Program-made: the position numbers and the translations under genes | Origin: Marinifilum sp. | GTDB lineage: Bacteria > Bacteroidota > Bacteroidia > Bacteroidales > CG2-30-32-10 | Assembly: GCA_020718065.1 (NCBI GenBank) | Contig: DYDE01000017.1 | Location: 1 to 44,896 of the forward strand | Direction: 5' to 3' | DNA length: 44,896 nt | Shown: positions 27,666 to 36,240 of the stretch, one piece after another | How positions within the stretch are numbered: position 1 is the first letter of the stretch | Layout: the number at the start of each line of letters is the position of its first letter | The notes under the pieces: generated by a model | Databases searched by the model: none | The model's input: only the letters and a program-made list of their open reading frames with translations | What the model was told of the DNA's origin: nothing

Positions 27666-27673
27666 TAAAGATA
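27666..27673 (-). promoter_or_regulatory. Candidate -7 box of the BNR-protein gene
   Basis: Minus-strand TATCTTTA matches TAnnTTTG at 7 of 8 positions, 32 nt downstream of the LytTR-type site. This mirrors the layout at 14361-14429. The implied leader is about 115 nt. Confidence 0.4.
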
Positions 27674-27705
27674 GTATAAATATTGTTTAAGTTTTAAAAA
27701 ATTTT

Positions 27706-27735
27706 ATTAACGGTATTGTAAATTAATTTAACGGT
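27706..27735 (-). promoter_or_regulatory. Second LytTR-type binding site
   Basis: ACCGTTAAA and ACCGTTAAT on the minus strand, 12 bp apart, are the same two repeats in the same order as at 14400-14429. The 12-bp spacers also agree at 10 of 12 positions. It lies about 160 bp ahead of the BNR-propeller gene and just after the stop of the gene at 27746. Confidence 0.72.
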
Positions 27736-27745
27736 AAATTAATTT

Positions 27746-28534
27746 TTAATTATAACGTTTTCCTATATTTAAGTTTAAGTAAAAAGTAAGGAAAACACTA
27801 TTGTTTTTCGTTAATGCCATTATTGGAACAGGCTTGGGATAAAGATCTAACACCACACCTACTTGCAAAGCCCTTACATATTCATAATAAGAGCTAAAAT
27901 CAAAATTAAATCCAAGCTTGGTAAATAAGCCAAATTGCATTTTTATCTCATCAAATCCTCTTATAAATGAAGCTTTTCCATATATTATATCTTGGTTGAT
28001 GTCATATTTATACTTCCTAACAGAAAAATAATCATTATAATTAACTGTACTATCAAGAACAATAACATATATTGGTTTCAAAAAGCCTATTTCAAAACCA
28101 CCAGCAATCAAGCATCCCAGTTCAACACCTCCTCTATATGGTTTTTCGTTTAATATCTGAAGAAAACCGAAGCCTGTCCTGAGTATTGTGAGAGAATTCA
28201 ACTTTCCGAAAATAAATCCTTTTGGATTATTAAAATATGGATTGTATGATTTCACTTCTTTATTGTGTTTCATACTAACCAAGTCTATTTCAAGAATACC
28301 TTTTCTCAGACCAGTAATATGATTGCCTTTTCTATAATTTATTCCCCAACCATTGGTATGAACAACAATAGAACCGCTCATTTCTCTTTTATAAAGTATC
28401 TTATTATCTTTTATTTCAGGATTTTCCTGAGCAAAAATCAAATGAATACCCGAAAATGAAAATAAAATAAAGAATAGTATATTTCTTATTCTTTTAAATT
28501 GGTTAAATAAAATAAAATTATTATTTATTGGCAT
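27746..28534 (-). CDS. Predicted outer-membrane beta-barrel protein of unknown function
   Basis: The protein has 262 residues. The N-terminus has a long polar n-region and a hydrophobic segment ending FSGIHLIFAQ, a signal peptide. The mature part shows alternating aromatic/hydrophobic strands (GSIVVHTNGWGINYRKG, GGVELGCLIAGGFEIGFL, LQVGVVLDLYPKP, VFLTFYLNLNIGKRYN), as in small outer-membrane barrels widely found in Bacteroidota. I do not recognise a defined function. It follows the small lipoprotein gene (28621-28761) by 86 bp on the same strand, so the two may be co-transcribed. Confidence 0.7.
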   Translation of the reverse strand: MPINNNFILFNQFKRIRNILFFILFSFSGIHLIFAQENPEIKDNKILYKREMSGSIVVHTNGWGINYRKGNHITGLRKGILEIDLVSMKHNKEVKSYNPYFNNPKGFIFGKLNSLTILRTGFGFLQILNEKPYRGGVELGCLIAGGFEIGFLKPIYVIVLDSTVNYNDYFSVRKYKYDINQDIIYGKASFIRGFDEIKMQFGLFTKLGFNFDFSSYYEYVRALQVGVVLDLYPKPVPIMALTKNNSVFLTFYLNLNIGKRYN

Positions 28535-28620
28535 ATAAATTCAAATGATAACAAAAATTACCAATTACAATTAAATAACTGTAAGGATAATAGAAATATT
28601 TCAAATAAAAAATTTCTAAA

Positions 28621-28761
28621 TTATATAGTTTTTGCTGTATGACCGCTTATTACTTTGGAATATGGTGGGTAAGCAGGGCAATTTTGTTTTGGCTTACAAG
28701 AACTAAAACAAAATGCAATCATTAAAAACAGCGCACATACATATAAAAGCAACTTTTTCAT
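28621..28761 (-). CDS. 46-aa lipoprotein
   Basis: The ORF has ATG at 28759-28761 and TAA at 28621-28623. The peptide starts MKKLLLYVCALFLMIAFCFS and has a lipobox FSSC (Cys22), leaving a mature lipopeptide of about 25 residues (CKPKQNCPAYPPYSKVISG and a few more). The signal is canonical, with charged n-region, hydrophobic core and lipobox, so I consider it a real gene despite its size. The mature part has a second Cys and a Pro/Tyr-rich motif. Function unknown; it may work with the barrel-like protein downstream. Confidence 0.68.
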   Translation of the reverse strand: MKKLLLYVCALFLMIAFCFSSCKPKQNCPAYPPYSKVISGHTAKTI

Positions 28762-28938
28762 AATTTTAAGTATTTGAATTACAAATGCTTTTTGTTATTT
28801 TATTTCAACAAAACTTTTATATTTAGATGTAATTTTAAATGATTTTTTAACTTTACACAAAATATAACAATTTGATTGATTAGTTTACTAATGCAAATTT
28901 AATTTTTTTATTTTAATATCCAAATTTTTTATTTTTTA

Positions 28939-29625
28939 ATGAACGAAACAAATAAACCTATCATCGATAAAAGTTGGGCGGAAATATTGGCAAATGAATT
29001 TAATTCACCTTATTTTTTTCAACTTAAAACCTTTTTAATTGAGGAAAAGCAGAAATACAACATTTTCCCCAAAGGTTCACAAATATTTTCAGCATTTAAT
29101 CGTACACCTTTTGATAAAGTTAAAGTAGTTATAATTGGGCAGGATCCATATCATGGAGAAAATCAGGCGAATGGATTGTGCTTTTCTGTTGCTAATGGAG
29201 TTAAGAATCCTCCTTCTCTTATAAATATTTTTAAAGAATTAAATACTGATCTAGGTATTAGAATTCCTAAAAATGGAAATCTTGAAAAATGGGCTAACCA
29301 GGGCGTATTGTTACTAAATGCAACTTTAACAGTTAGAGCCCATGAAGCGGGTTCTCATCAAAATAAAGGATGGGAAATTTTTACTGACTCAATAATAAAA
29401 CACTTATCTGAAAAAAAAGAAGGTCTTGTTTTTATATTATGGGGAAATTATGCACAAGCAAAACAGAAGTTAATTGATACTTCACGTCATTTTGTTTTAA
29501 AAGCAGCTCATCCATCTCCATTTTCAGCATATAATGGTTTTTTTGGTTGCAAGCATTTCTCAAAAACAAACGAAATTCTTATTAAACAAGGGAAACAACC
29601 TATTTCTTGGAGTATAGAAGATTAG
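28939..29625 (+). CDS. ung: Uracil-DNA glycosylase, family 1
   Basis: The protein has 228 residues, the usual length. It removes uracil from DNA to start base-excision repair. Motif GQDPYHG (67-73) holds the catalytic water-activating Asp69, [11 protein letters not shown] is the conserved segment after the uracil pocket (GLCFSV), [17 protein letters not shown] is the beta-strand 3 and Asn region, and HPSPFSA (His191) is the DNA-intercalation/catalytic loop. All key residues are present. The Omp85-like gene follows after 17 bp on the same strand. Confidence 0.97.
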   Translation: MNETNKPIIDKSWAEILANEFNSPYFFQLKTFLIEEKQKYNIFPKGSQIFSAFNRTPFDKVKVVIIGQDPYHGENQANGLCFSVANGVKNPPSLINIFKELNTDLGIRIPKNGNLEKWANQGVLLLNATLTVRAHEAGSHQNKGWEIFTDSIIKHLSEKKEGLVFILWGNYAQAKQKLIDTSRHFVLKAAHPSPFSAYNGFFGCKHFSKTNEILIKQGKQPISWSIED

Positions 29626-29642
29626 TTTAATTTTATACTAAA

Positions 29643-31373
29643 ATGTTAAAAAAAATAGTTTTTATTGGGTTAGTATTTTTATTAATGTTTAAATTTACTA
29701 TTGCACAAAAAAAGTATTCTCTTATTATTCTAAATCGTGCAACAAATAAAAATGTTAAAGATATAGTATCTTATAAAACTATTTTTTCAGATTCTTTACA
29801 AAGAGACAAAGAGCTTCATAAAGTTGTTATTTCTATTTGGGAAAAAGGTTATGTTTCTGCCACATGTGATAGTATTTTAATTGATTCATTAACACTAAAT
29901 GTATTTATAGATTTTGGAGTTAAATATAATTATTTGTTGAACCCTATTGACGACAAAAGTAATACAGCTACTTTTGAAAACAATAATAAAATAAAACAGA
30001 ACTTTTCAGATTTCATTGAACTAGAAAAACAAATTAACAGAACGTTGCTTTTATACGAAAATAATGGATACCCATTTGTTAATGTTAAATTAGATTGTAT
30101 TGATATTTCTGACTCTTCATTTTTTAGTAAATTAATAATAAATAAGAACAATAAATACTTTATTGACAGTGTTGTCGTCAGAGGCAATGCTCAACCTTCA
30201 GCTGAGTTTATCAAAAATTACCTACATATTAAAAATAAAAGTATATACAATGAAACTATTAATAGAAAAATTACAAAAAAGATAAAAGAACTTGATTTCA
30301 TAAAAGAAACCAAACCTTTTGAAATTGAGTTTTATGAAAATAAAGCAAAAATTATCTTATTCATTGACAAGGTAAAAGCAAATCAATTTGATGGAATAAT
30401 TGGTTTTATGCCAAATAATGAAAATGGAAAGCTTTTAATCACTGGCGATATTAAACTATTATTATCAAACTCCTTTAACAGAGGTGAAATATTTGCTATA
30501 AAATGGTATAAATTTGACAAATTATCTCAGAACCTGAAAATAGCTTTTAGTTATCCTTTTTTGTTTGCTTCTCCTTTTGGGTTCGAGATAGACTATAGTT
30601 TATTTAAAAAAGATACATCATACATTACAAATAAAGTAAATTTAGGTTTTAAATATATTTTTGAAGGGAATAATCATTTGAAAGCCTTCTATGAATTGCA
30701 GAATACAAACATAATTAGTAAAAATTTCATAGGAAAAGATAGTATTTTGCCTATTTATAGTCCTTCAAAAAATAGAATGTATGGACTCGAATTTAAAATC
30801 CAAAGTCTAAACAATTTGATAAATCCCAGAAAAGGTTATTTTATTAAGATTATGGCTTCTGCAGGCAACAAGGAAATTATAAAAGACAAAGAATTACCAG
30901 AAGCAATATATAATAGAATAAAACCAAAGAGTTCGCTGTATTTGTATAATGCAGAAGTTAGTTATTATATTCCAGTTATTTCAAGAAGTTGTATATATTT
31001 AAATACAAAATCTGCATTAATACAAAATAAATATTTATTTGATAGCGATGTATTTAGAATAGGAGGCTTGAAAACGATAAAAGGATTTGATGAAGAATCT
31101 ATTATGGCTTCGTTCTATACAATATTGACAATAGAATATCGCTATTTATTTGATGAATACTCTTATTTAAATGCATTTTGGAATGGATGTTATTATGAAA
31201 AAAACACTATAAGTAAATTTAAATCTGATTATCCTTTTGGTTTTGGAGCCGGAATTAATTTTAAAACAAAATTAGGTGTATTTTCAATCAATTATGCACT
31301 TGGCAAACAAGGAAATGAGCCGATTTATTTAAAAAGAGGCAAAATACATTTTGGGATAATCAACTATTTCTAA
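29643..31373 (+). CDS. Omp85/BamA-TamA-like outer-membrane protein
   Basis: The protein has 576 residues with a signal peptide (MLKKIVFIGLVFLLMF, ending near TIAQ). Residues about 40-260 look like POTRA-type repeats (VDSVVVRGNAQPSAEFIKNYL is the typical POTRA strand-turn-helix), and residues 270-576 form a 16-strand-like barrel of the surface-antigen (D15) type. GGLKTIKGFDEES corresponds to the conserved (V/I)RGF motif of the Omp85 family, and the chain ends in an aromatic residue (NYF). It is shorter than BamA (which has five POTRA), so it is more likely a TamA- or patatin-D15-like accessory translocon. It is not part of a bam locus here. Confidence 0.82.
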   Translation: MLKKIVFIGLVFLLMFKFTIAQKKYSLIILNRATNKNVKDIVSYKTIFSDSLQRDKELHKVVISIWEKGYVSATCDSILIDSLTLNVFIDFGVKYNYLLNPIDDKSNTATFENNNKIKQNFSDFIELEKQINRTLLLYENNGYPFVNVKLDCIDISDSSFFSKLIINKNNKYFIDSVVVRGNAQPSAEFIKNYLHIKNKSIYNETINRKITKKIKELDFIKETKPFEIEFYENKAKIILFIDKVKANQFDGIIGFMPNNENGKLLITGDIKLLLSNSFNRGEIFAIKWYKFDKLSQNLKIAFSYPFLFASPFGFEIDYSLFKKDTSYITNKVNLGFKYIFEGNNHLKAFYELQNTNIISKNFIGKDSILPIYSPSKNRMYGLEFKIQSLNNLINPRKGYFIKIMASAGNKEIIKDKELPEAIYNRIKPKSSLYLYNAEVSYYIPVISRSCIYLNTKSALIQNKYLFDSDVFRIGGLKTIKGFDEESIMASFYTILTIEYRYLFDEYSYLNAFWNGCYYEKNTISKFKSDYPFGFGAGINFKTKLGVFSINYALGKQGNEPIYLKRGKIHFGIINYF

Positions 31374-31385
31374 AAAATAGTTTTT
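31362..31385 (+). terminator. Terminator overlapping the stop codon of the Omp85-like gene
   Basis: AACTATTT and AAATAGTT pair over 8 bp around a 5-nt loop and run into TTTT. The stop codon TAA (31371-31373) lies in the loop. It sits between two convergent genes, so it may work in both directions. Confidence 0.6.
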
Positions 31386-31912
31386 TACTTTCTATCAAAA
31401 AAAGGATTTTTTCCAGTTGCACTTAAAGGAATTCCATAAATTATTGGAACATCTTTTCCTAGTATTTCTATTTCTATGGCTGCTTGTCCAACTGTGTACA
31501 TAATTCTGTTATCAACTCGATTATCCATGGCAATACTAACAGCAGAACCAATTGCAATTCCAAGATCCCCTGTATTAAAAACACAAGGAGTAGTCTTGTA
31601 TTTATTTTTTTCTTCACAATTTGCAAAACCACACATTCCACATTTTTTAAGTCCGGCTGCAGTTATTTTAGTGCCTATCAAAAGCATGTAAGGTGATAAT
31701 AATATGTTTTCTGCATCTCTTTTAAATGATTCAACTTCAATTTTTTCTGAAATTTCAATCATTTTGTTTGATAGAGTAGAAATATCTGCCTTTTCAACAA
31801 TTTTCATTACCAAATAATCTCTACCTCTCGCTTTTGGTGCAGTTTTTGCAGCGACTAACATAAGTTTAGCTACATTCAAAAGCGTATCATTAATAAAATT
31901 CTCAATATTCAT
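31385..31912 (-). CDS. DUF2148 ferredoxin-like domain protein
   Basis: The protein has 175 residues. A Cys cluster CGMCGFANCEEKN (Cys91, Cys94, Cys99) plus Cys110 (TTPCVFN) is characteristic of DUF2148 proteins and suggests an Fe-S cluster. GDLGIAIGSAVSIAMDNRVDNRIMYTVGQAA and IIYGIPLSATGKNPFFDR are the conserved C-terminal blocks. These proteins occur in anaerobes; reaction unknown. It starts 17 bp after the DnaB-like ATPase gene. Confidence 0.9.
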   Translation of the reverse strand: MNIENFINDTLLNVAKLMLVAAKTAPKARGRDYLVMKIVEKADISTLSNKMIEISEKIEVESFKRDAENILLSPYMLLIGTKITAAGLKKCGMCGFANCEEKNKYKTTPCVFNTGDLGIAIGSAVSIAMDNRVDNRIMYTVGQAAIEIEILGKDVPIIYGIPLSATGKNPFFDRK

Positions 31913-31929
31913 TATAAGTTCTATAATTT

Positions 31930-32841
31930 TTATTCAAAATCCATAAATTTATCAACACTGGTTAAGAATTTCAATTTTATACTTTGTGGATTATTGTTAT
32001 TATTTTGTTTTGATATTATTAATTTGCAATAATCTTTCTGATTAGTTGAATCTTCTTTACTATAAGGCATATCAGTTCTGTCAATCAAATATACATTATC
32101 AGATGTTTTGCTAATAAAACCAGGTAAATCATCTGTAATAGGTTTCTTTGAAATGAAAATTTCATCATAAGGTTTTTCTATTTGATAAAATAAAATTACA
32201 GGTATTTCATATTCCTGAGATATATTTTTAAAAAAAAGCATTGTTTCATTAACCTTTTCAATATGGTTCTCTTTTTCGGAAAAATTTTGTGTGAACATAT
32301 TGAAACCATCAATAAGAATTACATCAACATTATAGGTATTTTTAAGAATTGCAATTTTCTGATATATTGTTTTTAATTGTAAAATAGGTGTATCGTCAAT
32401 AAATATTTTTGATTTGCTTATCTGATTAATAGTTTTTGCAATTTGGTACTTTTTAAATTCATTAAAATCATTGTTGTTAATTTTTTCAACTGATGTACCT
32501 GTTTCACTTTCTATAATACGATTTATTAATTTAACTGATGATCTTTCAGGCGAAATAACACCTAAAGAAAAATCATTTTTTATTGCAATGTTATTGATTA
32601 AAGAAAGAAGAAAAGCAGTTTTACCCATCCCTTTTTTAATTGCAAAGGTTGAGAGTTCATTCTTTTGAAATCCATTGGTAATTTTATCAAGTTCTGAAAA
32701 GCCTGAGGGAATTCCTCCAATATTATTAGTTGATTTATTAACTAATTTTGATTTTTCAAGTGCTTGGTTTACCATTTGACTTGCAGTGGCAAACTCAAAC
32801 ACTTTTAATTGCTCTGTGATATCAATATCTGTTTGACTCAT
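31930..32841 (-). CDS. Stand-alone DnaB C-terminal (RecA-fold) ATPase-like protein
   Basis: The protein has 303 residues. IPSGFSELDKITNGFQKNEL matches the start of the DnaB C-terminal domain (TGF.dLD..t.Gf..gdL). Walker A is KKGMGKTA (69-76), Walker B is VILIDGFNMF, and the pair VILFYQIEKP corresponds to the DnaB LSQL(n/s)R strand with the usual Ser/Gln partly replaced. The DnaB N-terminal primase-interaction domain is absent and the arginine finger region is diverged, so this is not the replicative helicase. It may be a paralogue with a different role. It pairs with the DUF2148 gene in one transcript. Confidence 0.78.
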   Translation of the reverse strand: MSQTDIDITEQLKVFEFATASQMVNQALEKSKLVNKSTNNIGGIPSGFSELDKITNGFQKNELSTFAIKKGMGKTAFLLSLINNIAIKNDFSLGVISPERSSVKLINRIIESETGTSVEKINNNDFNEFKKYQIAKTINQISKSKIFIDDTPILQLKTIYQKIAILKNTYNVDVILIDGFNMFTQNFSEKENHIEKVNETMLFFKNISQEYEIPVILFYQIEKPYDEIFISKKPITDDLPGFISKTSDNVYLIDRTDMPYSKEDSTNQKDYCKLIISKQNNNNNPQSIKLKFLTSVDKFMDFE

Positions 32842-32911
32842 AATAAATTATATAATTGTAATATTTTTCAAAGATACATGAAAATAATATTATGATATAG
32901 AAAATAATAAT

Positions 32912-33691
32912 CTAAAAATTTTCAAATACACCAAGTCCAAATAATGCAAAATCATACTTAACAGGATCTATTGAATCAAAATTTTTAAATCTTTTAGTAA
33001 GTTCAGCTACTGCTTTCCAATTGTTTGATTTATAATTAAGCAAGCCTAATTTTCTGGAAACATTTCCTGTGTGAACATCTAAAGGACAATATAATTGACA
33101 TGGTAATATATCTTGCCATAATCCAAAATCCACACCATTCTTATCTTTACGTACCATCCATCTTAAAAACATATTTATTCTTTTGGCTACCGAATTAGAT
33201 GATGGGGCAGATACATGCTTTAATACCCTCTGAGGATGTTTTATTTCTAAAAATATTTGTCGGAAAAAAGAGATTGCTTCAAACATGTCATTACCGATTT
33301 TAATACCATTATTAAAACAAGCTTCCATTCCCCCATGATTTGTATAAATATTCCTCAGCGAATAAATAAAAAACATGCAATCCACTCCAATAAATGTCCT
33401 ATGTACAAATGAATGAATGTTTTTTAAGTCTGAACTTTCAGCATATATAGTAAAATCATAAGGAGAACCATCCATCAAAGCCATCATTCTTCTGGCATTG
33501 TTAATAATACTTTTTCTTTGTCCCCATGCTATTGTTGCTGTCAGGAATGCTGATATTTCTATATCTTCTTTTCTCTTGAATAGATGAGGAATTGAAATAG
33601 GATCAGTTTCAATAAAAGATAAGTTATTGTACTGGTTGTATTTTACTTCTAGTAAATCAAATAATTCTATATCAGAAAGAGGCTTATTCAT
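32912..33691 (-). CDS. TIGR02757 family protein (DUF2400)
   Basis: The protein has 259 residues, the family's usual length. Hallmarks are DPISIPHLFKRKEDIEIS.FLTATIAWGQRKSI.N (residues 26-62), the aromatic-rich middle (SFVHRTF, DCMFFIYSLRNIY), VAKRINMFLRWMVRKD and CPLDVHTGNVSRKLGLL. The DVH...V...LGLL segment recalls helix-hairpin-helix DNA glycosylases, but no catalytic residue is proven and the function is unknown. It is separated from the oxidoreductase genes upstream by the terminator at 33709-33739. Confidence 0.93.
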   Translation of the reverse strand: MNKPLSDIELFDLLEVKYNQYNNLSFIETDPISIPHLFKRKEDIEISAFLTATIAWGQRKSIINNARRMMALMDGSPYDFTIYAESSDLKNIHSFVHRTFIGVDCMFFIYSLRNIYTNHGGMEACFNNGIKIGNDMFEAISFFRQIFLEIKHPQRVLKHVSAPSSNSVAKRINMFLRWMVRKDKNGVDFGLWQDILPCQLYCPLDVHTGNVSRKLGLLNYKSNNWKAVAELTKRFKNFDSIDPVKYDFALFGLGVFENF

Positions 33692-33708
33692 AAATGATTA
33701 TTTATAGA

Positions 33709-33739
33709 AAAAGCCTTTCTGATTATCAAAAAGGCTTTT
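33709..33739 (-). terminator. Intrinsic terminator of the oxidoreductase operon
   Basis: A stem of 10 bp (AAAAGCCTTT / AAAGGCTTTT) with an 11-nt loop, 22 bp after the gamma-subunit stop at 33761; T-rich after the stem on the minus strand. Confidence 0.82.
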
Positions 33740-33760
33740 CTAATATAATAAGGAATATTT

Positions 33761-34315
33761 TTAATTAAGTAATAAAACGGGTTTTATCAGCCCAGCTCCA
33801 ATTGCAATTGCTTTTTCATTTTCGGGTATTAAACCATGATGCCTTTTTGGTAGAGATTTCTCAAGACCTTTACGAATATACTCAGTTGTAACAACAGGTT
33901 TAACTTTTAAATATCCCCCAAGAACAATCATATTAAAAATTTTAGTAAAGCCTAATTTTGAAGCTTCGTCAGTGGCATCAATACGATAGATATTAATGTC
34001 TTTTCTTTCGGGATGGCGAGTAATACCATTACCATCATATATTAATACTCCTCCTGGTTTTACTGATTTTTCAAATTTATCCATTGATTGCTGGTTAAGA
34101 ATAATAGCTGTATCATATTTACTTAATACTGGCGAACTTATTCTTTCGTCGCTAACGATAACTGTAACATTTGCTGTACCGCCTCTCATTTCGGGACCAT
34201 AAGCTGGCATCCAACTTACTTCTTTATTTTGCATAATTCCAGAATAAGCAAGTATTTTTCCCATTGAGAGAACACCTTGCCCACCAAAACCGGCTATTAT
34301 AATTTCTTCTGTCAT
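33761..34315 (-). CDS. 2-oxoacid:ferredoxin oxidoreductase, gamma subunit
   Basis: The protein has 184 residues. GFGGQGVLSMGKILAYSG (8-25) is the family signature, followed by VSWMPAYGPEMRGGTANVTV and DTAIILNQQSMDKF. It is the small subunit of a four-subunit ferredoxin-linked 2-oxoacid oxidoreductase in the delta-alpha-beta-gamma order seen for VOR/KOR-type enzymes. The complex turns a 2-oxoacid plus CoA into acyl-CoA, CO2 and reduced ferredoxin. It lies 37 bp after the beta subunit. VOR versus KOR cannot be decided from this chain. Confidence 0.93.
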   Translation of the reverse strand: MTEEIIIAGFGGQGVLSMGKILAYSGIMQNKEVSWMPAYGPEMRGGTANVTVIVSDERISSPVLSKYDTAIILNQQSMDKFEKSVKPGGVLIYDGNGITRHPERKDINIYRIDATDEASKLGFTKIFNMIVLGGYLKVKPVVTTEYIRKGLEKSLPKRHHGLIPENEKAIAIGAGLIKPVLLLN

Positions 34316-34352
34316 AATCTATGTAATGTTTTATATTATAAATGAAGCACTT

Positions 34353-35123
34353 TTATTTCTGTTCAGCAGGAACTTTAATATCACCTAGTGGATAGAAAGG
34401 GAACATATTTTCTTCCATCCATTTGTTAGATTGAACAGGAGTCATTTTCCAGCCAGAATTGCAATTTGAAACAATTTCAACAAAGGATAATCCTTTATTT
34501 AGTTTCTGATTTTCGAAAGCTTTTCTGATTGCTTTTTTAGCTCTGCGCACTGCTGCAGGAGTATGCACTGCTTGTCTGGTAACGAAATAGGTTCCAGGTA
34601 ACTGAGCAACCAATTCGGTAATTTTCAATGGATTTCCCATTGATTCAACATCTCTGCCATAAGGGCAAGTAGAAGCTTTCATTCCAGGAAGTGTAGTTGG
34701 AGCCATTTGACCACCAGTCATTCCATAAATACCATTATTAATAAAAATTATAACTATATTTTCGCCTCTGTTACAGGCATGAATAGTTTCAGCAGTTCCA
34801 ATAGCAGCTAAATCACCGTCACCCTGATAAGTAAAAACAAATTTATTAGGCCAAAGACGTTTTACGGCAGTTGCAACAGCAGGAGCCCTTCCATGAGCAG
34901 CTTGTTGCATATCAATATCCATAAATTCATAAGCAAGTACAGAACAACCAACTGGTGCTATACCAATAGTATCTGCCTGAATCCCCATTTCTTCTATTGT
35001 TTCCAACACAAGACGGTGAGCTGTTCCATGTCCACAACCAGGACAATATGATAATGCTTTTTCGGTAAGCAAACTGGTTTTTTTATAAACCAGATTTTCT
35101 TCTTTTATAATATTTTCACCCAT
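34353..35123 (-). CDS. 2-oxoacid:ferredoxin oxidoreductase, beta (TPP-binding) subunit
   Basis: The protein has 256 residues. YCPGCGHGTAHRL is the conserved N-terminal motif; QGDGDLAAIGTAETIHACNRG followed by IFINNGIYGMTGGQMAPTT is the thiamine diphosphate/Mg binding block (GDGD...NN). There is no C-terminal ferredoxin, consistent with a separate delta subunit. A strong ribosome site (AGGAGG, 35131-35136) precedes the ATG and overlaps the end of the alpha gene. It provides the active-site cofactor for decarboxylation. Confidence 0.95.
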   Translation of the reverse strand: MGENIIKEENLVYKKTSLLTEKALSYCPGCGHGTAHRLVLETIEEMGIQADTIGIAPVGCSVLAYEFMDIDMQQAAHGRAPAVATAVKRLWPNKFVFTYQGDGDLAAIGTAETIHACNRGENIVIIFINNGIYGMTGGQMAPTTLPGMKASTCPYGRDVESMGNPLKITELVAQLPGTYFVTRQAVHTPAAVRRAKKAIRKAFENQKLNKGLSFVEIVSNCNSGWKMTPVQSNKWMEENMFPFYPLGDIKVPAEQK

Positions 35124-35126
35124 TAT

Positions 35127-36209
35127 TTAACCTCCTATTATTAATTGTTCCAAAGCTTTCAACACTCCATCTGGAGAAGGAATCATACCCCCTACACGAC
35201 CATAATGTTCTACCTTCACTTTTCCGTTTACAGCAAGTCTAACATCTTCTACCATTTGACCAAGACTCATCTCTACAGTCAAAATACCTTTAACTTGTTT
35301 TGCCATTTCAGCAATAGGTTCGGTAGGGAAAGGGAAAAGAGTAATGGGGCGAAGAAGACCTAATTTTAAGCCTTTTTCTCTTGCAAAATCTACTGCTTTT
35401 TGGCAAATACGAGCACTTGACCCATAAGCAACCAATAAATATTCAGCATCATCGCATTGAAATTTCTCGAATCTTACTTCATTCTTTTGAATTTTCAGAT
35501 ATTTTTGATGAAGTTTTTCTACATGTTTTTCCTGAATTTCAGGAATAAGATTCAAGGAGGTAATAATATTTCTTTCTCTGTTTGGAGTTTTACCAGTAGT
35601 GGCCCAAGGGAATTTAGCAATAATTTCAGCTTCAGTCATACGTGGTTTTTGTTCTGATAATTCCACCTTTTCCATCATTTGACCTATAACACCATCTGAA
35701 AGAATTAAGACTGGATTTAAATATTTAGCACCCAATTCAAAGCCTAAATCAACAAAATCGTACATTTCCTGAACAGAAGCAGGAGCTAGAACAATAAGTC
35801 TGTAATCGCCATGACCACCACCTTTGGTAGACTGAAAATAATCGCATTGTGATGGCTGAATAGTTCCTAAACCAGGACCTCCACGAACTACATTTAATAT
35901 TAAACAAGGAAGTTCGGCACCTGCAATATATGAAATTCCCTCTTGCTTTAGACTTACACCAGGACTAGAAGAAGAAGTAAAAACTCTTTTACCGGTAGAA
36001 GCAGCACCATAAATCATATTGATAGCAGCTACTTCGCTTTCTGCTTGAAGTACAAACATACCCGTTCTTTCAAATGGTCTTTCAGCCATTAGATATTCTA
36101 AAACTTCTGATTGTGGAGTTATAGGATATCCAAAATAGCCATCAGCACCGGCACGAATAGCAGCTTCAGCTACCGCTTCGTTACCTTTCATTAATCTAAG
36201 CTCTTTCAT
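35127..36209 (-). CDS. vorB: 2-oxoacid:ferredoxin oxidoreductase, alpha subunit (VorB-like)
   Basis: The protein has 360 residues, matching VorB (branched-chain 2-oxoacid oxidoreductase alpha) rather than longer POR chains. MKGNEAVAEAAIRAGADGYFGYPITPQSE is the conserved pyrimidine-binding start with the YPITP motif; VLQAESEVAAINMIYGAASTGKRVFTSSSSPG follows, then GGPGLGTIQPSQCDYFQSTKGGGHGDYR. The C-terminal third (GLLRPITLFPFP, VEMSLGQMVEDVRLAV) is the typical domain II. The substrate could be branched-chain 2-oxoacids (from Val/Leu/Ile) or 2-oxoglutarate. Confidence 0.92.
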   Translation of the reverse strand: MKELRLMKGNEAVAEAAIRAGADGYFGYPITPQSEVLEYLMAERPFERTGMFVLQAESEVAAINMIYGAASTGKRVFTSSSSPGVSLKQEGISYIAGAELPCLILNVVRGGPGLGTIQPSQCDYFQSTKGGGHGDYRLIVLAPASVQEMYDFVDLGFELGAKYLNPVLILSDGVIGQMMEKVELSEQKPRMTEAEIIAKFPWATTGKTPNRERNIITSLNLIPEIQEKHVEKLHQKYLKIQKNEVRFEKFQCDDAEYLLVAYGSSARICQKAVDFAREKGLKLGLLRPITLFPFPTEPIAEMAKQVKGILTVEMSLGQMVEDVRLAVNGKVKVEHYGRVGGMIPSPDGVLKALEQLIIGG

Positions 36210-36240
36210 TGCTTTATATTGTCTTTTTTAATTAATTAAC

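Noticed and set aside
31476-31696. Plus-strand ORFs of 70-71 codons in the DUF2148 gene
   Set aside because: They lie antisense to a clear gene with conserved Cys motifs and have no signals of their own.
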